DNA of 7,098 bases from Elusimicrobia bacterium CG08_land_8_20_14_0_20_59_10 (GCA_002779045.1 PEXO01000293.1:1-7098); one strand, 5' to 3'. Numbered from the stretch's first letter, positions 1-5,076 are shown. Notes: generated by a model not told the origin, from the sequence alone. Numbers and translations: made by a program.

Positions 1-2
1 AA

Positions 3-419
3 GCCAGGCCTTATTCTTCCAATCCCGGGTATCTCGACAAGCTGGTTATACGGGCGCGCGAGCAGATGAGACGTGAAGCCGCTGAGAAGCGCCGCCGCTC
101 CGAGGAAGCCGCGCGCCGCGCCAGGGAAGAGGAAGCCCGGCGTATAAAAGAGGCTGAAGAACAACAGAAGGCCGAAGAGGAGGCCGCGCGCAGGGGCGTA
201 ACGGTGGAGGAGATAACAAAAAAACCCGAGAGGGGAATAAGCGCCGAGAGCCGGCTGCAGTCGCAGCAGCATTACCTGGAGGGCCTGAAGTATTTCCAGA
301 ACTCCAATTATGAAAAGGCCCGCAGTGAATGGACCGTGGCCAGGCAGCTTGACCCGGAGAACGCGGACGCGGCCTCCGGGCTGAAGCGCATACAGCAGAT
401 ACTGGCCGGCGGACAGTAG
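3..419 (+). CDS. C-terminal part of a coiled-coil / TPR protein (5' end outside window)
   Basis: The frame is open from the left edge, reading ARPYSSNPGYLDKLVIRARE before the first internal ATG at 66, so this is the 3' end of a longer gene and 66 is unlikely to be the true start. About 138 residues are visible. The first ~20 resemble the end of a TPR unit (NPGYLDKL...). A run of about 50 residues very rich in Glu, Arg, Lys and Ala follows and is probably a long charged helix or coiled coil. A short linker (VTVEEITKKPERGISAES) leads to one TPR-like helix pair, HYLEGLKYFQNSNYEKARSE then WTVARQLDPENADA. TPRs mediate protein-protein contacts, but no enzymatic motif is visible and the specific role is unknown. 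A strong terminator directly downstream makes this the last gene of its transcript, separate from the sensor genes that follow. Confidence 0.8.
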   Translation, partial: ARPYSSNPGYLDKLVIRAREQMRREAAEKRRRSEEAARRAREEEARRIKEAEEQQKAEEEAARRGVTVEEITKKPERGISAESRLQSQQHYLEGLKYFQNSNYEKARSEWTVARQLDPENADAASGLKRIQQILAGGQ

Positions 420-431
420 AGCGGGGCGGAG

Positions 432-481
432 GAAGGCTGAAAACGGGGGGGGTGTGCGGTCCCTTTTTTCAGCCTTCTTTT
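432..481 (+). terminator. Rho-independent terminator
   Basis: A perfect 12-bp stem pairs GAAGGCTGAAAA (432-443) with TTTTCAGCCTTC (466-477). After one mismatch the stem continues inward with GGG (446-448) against CCC (461-463), leaving a 12-nt loop. TTTT (478-481) follows immediately. The position, 13 bases after the TPR-protein stop, fits transcript termination. On the other strand the stem lacks a good U-tract, so it works mainly for + strand transcription. Confidence 0.88.
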
Positions 482-508
482 GCGTCCGGGGCCGGGAAAA
501 TCTTAATA

Positions 509-529
509 TTTAGTTAACTTTAGTTTAAC
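509..529 (+). promoter_or_regulatory. Tandem direct repeat TTTAGTT(T)AAC, candidate regulator site
   Basis: TTTAGTTAAC (509-518) is followed directly by TTTAGTTTAAC (519-529). The two copies are identical apart from one extra T, so the period is about one helical turn. The stretch is AT-rich in an otherwise GC-rich window and lies 64 bases upstream of the sensor gene start. OmpR/PhoB-type regulators typically bind such head-to-tail repeats about 11 bp apart, and one is encoded at 2350-3111. That this regulator binds here is inference. Confidence 0.4.
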
Positions 530-553
530 ACCGGGTAAGGTACGATATACCCG

Positions 554-580
554 GTTACAAAGTTCGCACGCGGTTATACT
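554..580 (+). promoter_or_regulatory. Possible promoter of the HAMP-PAS sensor gene
   Basis: TATACT (575-580) matches the -10 consensus at five of six positions. GTTACA (554-559), four of six, sits 15 bp upstream, a short spacing for a sigma-70 promoter. If used, transcription would start near 587, leaving only about five or six bases before the ATG at 593. An alternative is TTTAAC (524-529) with TATACC (546-551), which gives a longer leader. The choice cannot be made by eye. Confidence 0.3.
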
Positions 581-592
581 AGGCTTTCTTCT

Positions 593-1708
593 ATGCGGCT
601 TTCCATGAAGTGGCTTTTCTGGTTCATCGGCGTGGGCATCTATGTGATGTTCCTCGGCGGGGTGTTCTATTACAACCTGTTCAAGTGGACCTTTGATGAA
701 AAGCTGAAGCAGGATGTGATAGAAACCGTCAAGGTTTACGCGCCGACGATGCGCAACGGTCTGCTTAACAGCCCCAAGGCCATTTCTTTCGAGGAATACG
801 ACATAATGACGTCGCTGACCAAGGACGAGCGCATAACCTCCATGATCTACCTGAGCCGCCTGGGCACGGTGCGCTGGCATAAAGAATCGCGCTTCATGGG
901 AGTGACCTGGGACGACTTCAGGGCGCAGGTTCCTCCGCCTACCGATGCCATAGCCCAGGCCTATACCACAAAAATGCCCAAGGTCCGGCAGGTGAGCGGG
1001 GAGCCGTTCTACGAGATCGCCATCCCGTTCTCCGTGCGCGGGGATATCATCGGCATAATCGATCTGCTGGTTTCCCGGGCCGGGGCCGAGGTTCTCATAG
1101 GTTCGGCTATGCGCAAGTATGTTTTCGGCGCGCTCGGCGTCCTTTTCCTGCTGGGCCTGCCCCTCTACTTCTTCCTCCACCATTATATCCTCTCGCCCAT
1201 GGATATGCTGCGCGACAGCGTCGAGGGCGTCTCGCTCAAGAACTTCGAGCTGCGCTTCCCGGACCGCTGCGACGAAGTAGGTGAAGTGGCGGCGGCGATA
1301 ACGCGGCTGATGGGCAAGATGAAGGTGGAGATAGACGGCATTTCCAACCGGGGCCGCACCTATAAAGAGGCGGAGCAGCGCTGGTGGCGTTCGCTGCTCG
1401 GCGTTATAGTCCCGGCCACGAATTATATTATCGTGGTGGACGAGAACAACAGCATACTTTACGCCAACTTCGAACTGGCCCAGGGAATGGATCCTAAGAA
1501 CGTGCATCTTCTCGATGTGGTCGACAGCCAGCAGCAGACGCTGCTGCGCCTGGTGGGCCAGGCCTTCGAGATGCCGGACAGCCCGGTGGAAGGCGAGGCT
1601 GTTTTCAAGAACCAAAACTTCAACGTGAAGGTGCTGCATGTGGGGCAGACCGCCGATACCAACCGGACCCTGATACTCTTTTATCCAAAGCCCGTCACGG
1701 GCATATAG
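593..1708 (+). CDS. Membrane sensor with HAMP and PAS-like domains, no kinase domain
   Basis: This 371-aa inner-membrane protein has a TM helix at residues ~7-28 and a periplasmic region at ~30-173 that looks like a single Cache/PDC-type sensor (IYLSRLGTVRWHKESR, then FYEIAIPFSVRGDIIGIIDL). TM2 lies at ~176-198, followed by a HAMP domain (~198-250, with the typical DEVGEVAAAITRLM segment). The last ~100 residues look like a PAS fold (NYIIVVDENNSILYAN at 277-292). There is no HisKA, HATPase, GGDEF, EAL or methyl-accepting domain, so the usual output module is missing and the frame ends cleanly. It may pass a signal by contact with a partner kinase or regulator. The start is uncertain: ATG 593 has only AGG at 581-583 as a Shine-Dalgarno, and ATG 605 is a second choice. 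The domain layout is fairly sure; the partner is unknown. Confidence 0.82.
   Translation: MRLSMKWLFWFIGVGIYVMFLGGVFYYNLFKWTFDEKLKQDVIETVKVYAPTMRNGLLNSPKAISFEEYDIMTSLTKDERITSMIYLSRLGTVRWHKESRFMGVTWDDFRAQVPPPTDAIAQAYTTKMPKVRQVSGEPFYEIAIPFSVRGDIIGIIDLLVSRAGAEVLIGSAMRKYVFGALGVLFLLGLPLYFFLHHYILSPMDMLRDSVEGVSLKNFELRFPDRCDEVGEVAAAITRLMGKMKVEIDGISNRGRTYKEAEQRWWRSLLGVIVPATNYIIVVDENNSILYANFELAQGMDPKNVHLLDVVDSQQQTLLRLVGQAFEMPDSPVEGEAVFKNQNFNVKVLHVGQTADTNRTLILFYPKPVTGI
1690..1702 (+). repeat. 13-bp perfect dyad at the 3' end of the sensor gene
   Basis: GCCCGTCACGGGC has perfect 6-bp arms around one central base and ends four bases before the stop codon (1706-1708). It lacks a T-tract, so it is not a classical terminator. 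It has the same 6-1-6 architecture as the dyads at 1793-1847 but a different sequence. Confidence 0.4.
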
Positions 1709-1740
1709 TAGTTTCCCGCCGGAGTTTCCCGGTTACGCGG

Positions 1741-1777
1741 GCAGCATTTCCCTTGTAAAATTATGTATCATATTAGC
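1741..1777 (+). promoter_or_regulatory. Putative promoter upstream of the small membrane protein gene
   Basis: This AT-rich block begins GCAGCATTTCC and contains -10-like TATCAT (1766-1771) or CATATT (1769-1774). It aligns without gaps to 5040-5076, upstream of the histidine kinase gene, with 24 identities in 37 positions, including GCArCATTTCC at one end and TAGC at the other. Either -10 predicts transcription starting near 1778-1781, just before the tandem repeats, giving a leader of roughly 185 nt. No consensus TTGACA is present at -35, where the conserved ATTTCC lies instead. Confidence 0.42.
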
Positions 1778-1790
1778 CGGGAGCGGTTTA

Positions 1791-1848
1791 TGCCCGGCCG
1801 CCGGGTACAAGTGCCCGGCCGCCGGGTACAAGTGCCCGGCCGCCGGGT
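1791..1848 (+). repeat. Three tandem copies of a 21-bp repeat with 13-bp dyads
   Basis: The units start at 1791, 1812 and 1833. Copies 1 and 2 are identical over 21 bp; copy 3 is identical for its first 16 bases. Each begins TGCCCGGCCGCCGGGT and contains the perfect dyad CCCGGCCGCCGGG (1793-1805, 1814-1826, 1835-1847), whose 6-bp arms flank one base. The 21-bp spacing is two helical turns, so the dyads face the same side of the DNA. In RNA each could form a 5-bp stem with a CCG loop. The array lies between a putative promoter and the gene at 1966. It could be an operator array, a leader RNA element or a simple expandable repeat; the sequence does not decide. Confidence 0.88.
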
Positions 1849-1859
1849 GTCTGATGCCT

Positions 1860-1907
1860 CCCGGCTCTTTTGTTCGCGCAGTGCCGGGCTCCGGGATACG
1901 TGCCGGG
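1860..1907 (+). repeat. Degenerate half-sites of the 21-bp repeat
   Basis: Beyond the intact copies, the dyad arms recur singly: CCCGGC at 1860-1865 and GCCGGG at 1883-1888 and 1902-1907. One more, GCCGGG 1776-1781, lies on the upstream side. The stretch from 1882 (TGCCGGGCTCCGGGATACG) looks like a decayed unit. This suggests the array was once longer or that half-sites also matter. Chance matches are plausible at this GC content. Confidence 0.4.
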
Positions 1908-1955
1908 CAGCGCTAAGAACAGCCGTTCCCGCGAATAAAGCGCGGCTTCGTTAAT

Positions 1956-1961
1956 GGAGGG
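1956..1961 (+). promoter_or_regulatory. Shine-Dalgarno that sets the start at 1966
   Basis: GGAGGG at 1956-1961 lies four bases before ATG 1966. The in-frame ATG at 1954 overlaps this element and has no Shine-Dalgarno of its own, so 1966 is the better start. Confidence 0.75.
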
Positions 1962-1965
1962 AATT

Positions 1966-2265
1966 ATGAAATTAGAGGTACGCAGTATAAGCATAAGTTC
2001 GATCGTCACGTCGTCGCTGCCGCTTGTGGTCTTTTTCCTCGCGCTCCTCGGCGGGGTGGTCACTTTCATGGTGGTGCCCAATCTGCAGCTGGCCCCGATG
2101 GGCTTCGGCCAGAAGCTGCTGAGCGTGTTCCTGTATTCCCTGCTCTACGTGGTGATAACCACCGCCGTGATGGTTTTCGCCGCCTTCGTCTATAACGTGT
2201 TCTCCGGGGTGCTGGGGCTGCGCGGGATCACCATAGATATCGAGGAGATCCCGGAACACGAGTAA
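1966..2265 (+). CDS. Small two-helix membrane protein, DUF3566-like
   Basis: This 99-aa protein has a short polar N-terminus (MKLEVRSISISSIVTSS), a TM helix at ~17-37, a loop containing NLQLAPMGFGQK, and a second helix at ~52-75. It ends in an acidic cytoplasmic-type tail. The segment AFVYNVFSGVLG followed by GITIDIEE (residues 73-94) resembles the C-terminal signature of DUF3566-type small membrane proteins (A-F-x-Y-N then G-x-x-x-x-x-E); the match is from memory of the family, not a search. Its function is unknown. It stands apart from its neighbours by 257 bases upstream and 84 downstream, with its own putative promoter and repeat-rich leader, so it may be separately regulated. Starting at 1966 rather than 1954 removes the residues MEGI. 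Confidence 0.8.
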   Translation: MKLEVRSISISSIVTSSLPLVVFFLALLGGVVTFMVVPNLQLAPMGFGQKLLSVFLYSLLYVVITTAVMVFAAFVYNVFSGVLGLRGITIDIEEIPEHE

Positions 2266-2286
2266 GAGCCGCAGCGCGCTTCGGGC

Positions 2287-2338
2287 CCGGGTCCGTTGCC
2301 GTGCTTTGCCGGTACCCGGTCTTTCCCCGGTTTTCTTT
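2287..2338 (+). terminator. Weak hairpin followed by a T-rich tract
   Basis: CCGGGT (2287-2292) can pair with ACCCGG (2314-2319) across a 21-nt loop. A pyrimidine-rich tract with TTT and TTTT runs follows (2320-2338). It sits between the small membrane protein and the regulator gene. The large loop and interrupted T-run make it at best a partial terminator or attenuator. Confidence 0.25.
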
Positions 2339-2353
2339 AGGAGCTGAATGTGA
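2339..2353 (+). promoter_or_regulatory. RBS with overlapping AUG-stop and GTG start
   Basis: AGGAG (2339-2343) lies six bases before GTG 2350. An ATG at 2348-2350 shares its last base with that GTG and is followed at once by TGA (2351-2353). The ribosome site therefore offers either a two-codon start-stop or the GTG start of the regulator. The next in-frame ATG is at codon 21, inside the domain, so GTG is the sensible start. Confidence 0.65.
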
Positions 2354-3111
2354 AAATTAATATCATCTTCGCAGCAAAAGACCTTTCACGGGCCTCCCTC
2401 ATACTTGAGATGCTTTCCCGGCAGGGCTATACCGTGGCCACCGCGCACCGCTCGCGCGAGGTGATGGGGATGCTCGCGGGAAAGTCGTTCGACATGGTAA
2501 TGGTCGGCCAGAACCTCTCCGACGAAGAGGGCCTGACCTTCCTGAAGAACCTCAGGGCCAAGAACAAAACGATCCCGGTGATAGCCATGCTGGAATCCCC
2601 GGATACCCTGCTCGACCATATGCCTTCGGGTCTCACTATACAGACCCTTATGCCCCATGGTCCCTCCGGCCGGGATGCGCCGAAGATCTCGTACAAACTC
2701 GCGTTCTTCCAGCTGGGAGCCGACGAATGCCTGTCCTATAGCCAGGACCTGCACGAATGCGTGGCGCGCGTAAGGGCCGTGGTGCGCCGCACAGCCAGCG
2801 TGCAGCCCGACGAAGTGCTGAAGATGAGCGAGGTGGAGCTGAATATGTCAAGCTACACCGTGAAGATAGGCGGCAGGGAGATCACCGTCACAGCCAAGGA
2901 ATTCGACCTGCTTTACGTCTTCCTCAGCTCACCCAACCGCGTGCTTTCAAGGCCCTATCTTATCGAGCGCGTGTGGGGCTATAATTACTTCGGTTCGCCC
3001 CGCACCGTGGACGTGCATGTGCGCAGGCTGAGGTCCAAGATGGGCAAAGCCGCGCGCTACGTGCATACCGTGCCCTGCGTGGGATATAAGCTGGTTCCGG
3101 CGGCCAGGTAG
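2350..3111 (+). CDS. OmpR/PhoB-type regulator with a degenerate (aspartate-less) receiver
   Basis: This 253-aa protein has an N-terminal receiver fold (~1-146) and a C-terminal winged-helix DNA-binding domain (~157-250). The latter is canonical: TAKEFDLLYVFLSSPNRVLS, then RTVDVHVRRLRSKMG and TVPCVGYKL. The receiver has lost its chemistry. The acidic pair is Ala8-Ala9 (IIFAAKD), the phospho-acceptor Asp is Gly53 (FDMVMVGQNLSDEEG), the switch Thr is Leu81 and the conserved Lys-Pro is Tyr130-Ser131 (GADECLSYSQD). Roughly 24 extra residues lie between ~84 and 118, in the beta4-alpha4 region. It should therefore bind DNA as a transcription factor without classical phosphorylation; other aspartate-less receivers are controlled by protein contact or ligand. 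A possible target is the TTTAGTT(T)AAC tandem at 509-529. The start is GTG with a good AGGAG. Confidence 0.9.
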   Translation: MKINIIFAAKDLSRASLILEMLSRQGYTVATAHRSREVMGMLAGKSFDMVMVGQNLSDEEGLTFLKNLRAKNKTIPVIAMLESPDTLLDHMPSGLTIQTLMPHGPSGRDAPKISYKLAFFQLGADECLSYSQDLHECVARVRAVVRRTASVQPDEVLKMSEVELNMSSYTVKIGGREITVTAKEFDLLYVFLSSPNRVLSRPYLIERVWGYNYFGSPRTVDVHVRRLRSKMGKAARYVHTVPCVGYKLVPAAR

Positions 3112-3130
3112 GCCCGCGGGACCAGCCTAT

Positions 3131-3168
3131 GCCCGTGCCGTACCGGGCGCGGCCCGCCTGGGGCGGGC
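3131..3168 (+). repeat. Two adjacent GC-rich hairpins in the leader of the receiver gene
   Basis: GCCCG (3131-3135) pairs with CGGGC (3144-3148). Directly downstream GCCCGCC (3152-3158) pairs with GGCGGGC (3162-3168) around a TGG triloop. Neither has a T-tract, and CCCGCGGG (3113-3120) adds a third short palindrome. They lie in the 110-base gap between regulator and receiver genes and may affect transcript stability or processing. Confidence 0.45.
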
Positions 3169-3221
3169 AGGCGCGCAACGGACGGCCGGAAAGTAAAAGA
3201 ACAAGACCCAGGAGAAAAAAT

Positions 3222-3599
3222 ATGGCGGCACAGAAGATCCTTGTCATAGACGACGATGCCCACCTGCGCGGAAGCCTGGCGGAGGTGCTTGACCTGGAGG
3301 GCTTCACCTGCTTCCAGGCGGGCAACGCCAAAGCCGGCATAAGCTCGGCGAAGAAGCATATGCCCGAAGTGGTGATCATGGATATACAGCTTCCGGACTC
3401 TTCCGGCTTCCAGATCTGCCAGGAACTGCGCAAGCTTTCGAAGGAATTCATCCTGATAATGATGACCGGCAGGTTCCTCTCGGCCGAGGAAAAGGCGCAG
3501 GGTTTTACGCTTGGCGCGGACGAATACCTGACCAAGCCTTTTGATATACAGGAGCTCTCTATCCGCATACGACAGCTCCTTACGAGGAAGGGTAAATGA
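3222..3599 (+). CDS. Stand-alone CheY-like response regulator receiver
   Basis: This 125-aa protein is a single, complete receiver domain. The acidic cluster Asp10-Asp11-Asp12 (ILVIDDD) binds Mg2+ and Asp54 (VVIMDIQLPDSSG) is the expected phosphorylation site. Thr82 (IMMTG) and Lys105 (YLTKPF) complete the switch. No DNA-binding or enzymatic output follows, so it should act by phosphorylation-dependent contact or as a phosphorelay intermediate. The start at 3222 is set by AGGAG at 3210-3214 with a 7-base spacer. The frame stays open upstream to 3129, but that stretch is GC-rich hairpin sequence with no receiver homology. The stop overlaps the ATG of the next gene (ATGA, 3596-3599), implying translational coupling. 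The histidine kinase at 5136-7034 is the nearest plausible phosphodonor, which is inference. Confidence 0.93.
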   Translation: MAAQKILVIDDDAHLRGSLAEVLDLEGFTCFQAGNAKAGISSAKKHMPEVVIMDIQLPDSSGFQICQELRKLSKEFILIMMTGRFLSAEEKAQGFTLGADEYLTKPFDIQELSIRIRQLLTRKGK

Positions 3600-5023
3600 A
3601 AAAGCTCATATTAGTGCTGTTGCTGGGTTTCCCGGCAGGGTCCGTGGCCGCCGCCCCCGCCCCGTCCTCTTCCGGGACCGGGGTTGAGCTTTACTTTGAA
3701 GCGATGGATAACCAGGGCTGGCAGTGGCTGTTCCTCGCCGACGTGGTGAGGCGCCGCCTGGACATAGCGGAACTGAAGGCGTATCCGCTCATTACTAAAT
3801 CCGAAGACGGGACCTTTGCGGCGAAGCGCGGCGAGATCGAACTAGCCGAATCCACCAGGCTCGCCGTGTTCAATAAATTCTATCCCGCGAAGACCCTGCT
3901 GTACCTGCACGCGCGTTCGATGAGCACCTCTCCGGAGGGCTGGAAGGACGCCGCCCTTTTCTGCGGCGTGAACCCGGACGAGTTCGAGCGCCATGTCTCC
4001 ACCGACGGCGCCCTGGCGCTCTCCGAGGCTTACGCGCAGACCTCCGCCGCGGGCATTACCGAGACGACCCTGCTCCTGTACGGGAAACGTTATGAAGGCG
4101 CTCCCCGTCTTATGCCGCTGTACAACGCGGTCAATTCCGCTTTGCCGGCCTCCCGCCGGGTTGCGCCCCCCGCGGGTTACAAGCCGGCGCCCAAGCCGCC
4201 CCCGCCCGGGTTCTGGGTGGTGCTGGGCCGGGACATGAAGAAGAACGACGCGCTCGTGAACGTCTTCGACAAGTACTTCGAGGATATAAAGCCCGCAGTG
4301 TTCGATTACGGGGCGCCGCAGCGTTCCGCGAAGTTCCCCTGGCTGGAATTCGTGCCCGCCTATGTGCTGGACGCCACGGCCGAGGTCAAGGCCCGCCTGG
4401 GAAAAGAGCTGAATGCCGGCCTTTTCAAGGAGAAGGACGGCTACCTTGTTTACGAGGACCGTCAGCGGCGCGGGCTCTTCGCCTCCAGGCCGGTGAAAAA
4501 AAATACGCTGGAACTATTCGCGATGAGCCAGTGCCCCTACGGGGTGATGGCCGAGAACCTTGTTCTGGACGCTATGAAAAAGAAACTGCTGCCCAAGGGT
4601 TTGAAGCTTGAGGTGCACTTTATCGGCGGCGCGAAAAAGAACGCCTCCGGAGTTTACGAGTTTTCAAGCCTGCACGGGCAGGCCGAGTGGGAGGAAGATG
4701 CCCGGCAGATCTTCATCTCAAAGCGGTATCCGGAAAAGTTCACCGCTTACCTGCTGGAACGCAACAAGAGTATAGCTTCTCCCGACTGGGAGAAAGCGGC
4801 CAAGACCGCCGGCGTGGACGCCGCGGCCGTGACGGCGGGGTTCGAAGAGGCCAAGGCCATGCTCGCGGAGGATTTTAGCGCCAGCGACGCGCTCAGCATC
4901 TCCACGTCCCCGTCGTTCATCGTTAACGGCAGGGAATTCATGGTGGGCACGGGCGAGCTTATGAAGACCCCGGGCTATGAAAAGCTGCCGGAGGCGGGGC
5001 AGGCCGCCGGGGGCTGTAATTAG
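3596..5023 (+). CDS. Exported multi-module thioredoxin-fold (DsbA-like) protein with a CPYG site
   Basis: This 475-aa protein starts with a signal peptide (MKKLILVLLLGFPAGSVAAA). Three modules follow. Residues ~28-180 look like a DsbA-like unit without an active-site cysteine pair (ELYFEAMDNQGWQWLFLADV, ending GITETTLLLYGKRYEG). A Pro-rich linker (~189-204) leads to a middle module (~206-286, WVVLGRDMKKNDAL to FVPAYVLDA) resembling a thioredoxin domain with its CxxC lost. The C-terminal DsbA-like module (~303-460) has SQCPYG (Cys313), LHGQAEWEEDARQIFISKRY and a cis-Pro loop TSPSFIVNG (Pro439). Only Cys123, Cys313 and Cys474 are present, so no CxxC pair exists. A monothiol exchange, isomerase-like or chaperone role is more likely than dithiol oxidation. 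It is translated by ATGA overlap from the receiver gene with AGGAAGGG upstream. Signal peptide and C-terminal fold are confident; the other two modules are less so. Confidence 0.82.
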   Translation: MKKLILVLLLGFPAGSVAAAPAPSSSGTGVELYFEAMDNQGWQWLFLADVVRRRLDIAELKAYPLITKSEDGTFAAKRGEIELAESTRLAVFNKFYPAKTLLYLHARSMSTSPEGWKDAALFCGVNPDEFERHVSTDGALALSEAYAQTSAAGITETTLLLYGKRYEGAPRLMPLYNAVNSALPASRRVAPPAGYKPAPKPPPPGFWVVLGRDMKKNDALVNVFDKYFEDIKPAVFDYGAPQRSAKFPWLEFVPAYVLDATAEVKARLGKELNAGLFKEKDGYLVYEDRQRRGLFASRPVKKNTLELFAMSQCPYGVMAENLVLDAMKKKLLPKGLKLEVHFIGGAKKNASGVYEFSSLHGQAEWEEDARQIFISKRYPEKFTAYLLERNKSIASPDWEKAAKTAGVDAAAVTAGFEEAKAMLAEDFSASDALSISTSPSFIVNGREFMVGTGELMKTPGYEKLPEAGQAAGGCN

Positions 5024-5041
5024 GTCCCGGCCGCGGGCTGC
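4999..5041 (+). terminator. GC-rich hairpin spanning the stop codon of the thioredoxin-fold gene
   Basis: GCCGGG-type pairing joins 5006-5011 with 5026-5031, and GCAG (4999-5002) pairs with CTGC (5038-5041). The loop holds the stop codon (5021-5023). The right arm includes CCCGGCCGCGGG (5026-5037), one base short of the dyad repeated at 1793-1847. No T-tract follows, so this is not a standard intrinsic terminator; it may protect the transcript end or aid factor-dependent termination. Confidence 0.3.
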
Positions 5042-5076
5042 AACATTTCCGTAATAATATTTTGCGATAATATAGC
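5040..5076 (+). promoter_or_regulatory. Putative promoter of the histidine kinase gene
   Basis: TGC then GATAAT (5063-5071) looks like an extended -10 element, predicting a transcript start near 5078 and a leader of about 58 nt. The block matches 1741-1777 at 24 of 37 ungapped positions, sharing GCArCATTTCC at the left and TAGC at the right. The -35 position holds ATTTCC rather than TTGACA in both. Confidence 0.5.

Noticed and set aside
503..1639. Long open frame on the minus strand (378 codons)
   Set aside because: It is antisense to the HAMP-PAS sensor, His-rich with no recognisable domain, and typical of shadow frames in GC-rich DNA.
1791..1848. CRISPR-like array or replication iterons
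   Set aside because: The repeats are contiguous with no unique spacers, so this is not CRISPR. No replication initiator gene or DnaA-box cluster is nearby, so an origin is not supported.
1763..1954. 63-codon + strand frame across the 21-bp repeats, with the peptide repeat PGRRVQV
   Set aside because: A 21-bp period keeps any frame open as a 7-residue repeat. There is no Shine-Dalgarno, its ATG overlaps the putative -10, and the rest looks like untranslated leader.
2757..2984. 75-codon alternative + strand frame inside the regulator gene
   Set aside because: It is an Arg-rich shadow frame; the winged-helix motifs run through the same bases in the main frame without interruption.
3129..3221. 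N-terminal extension of the receiver from ATG 3129
   Set aside because: The extension translates GC-rich hairpin sequence, lacks a ribosome site and does not belong to the receiver fold. AGGAG before ATG 3222 is a clear start.
4687..4878. 63-codon alternative + strand frame inside the thioredoxin-fold gene
   Set aside because: It is an out-of-frame shadow of the DsbA-like module, which has SQCPYG and TSPSFIVNG in the main frame.
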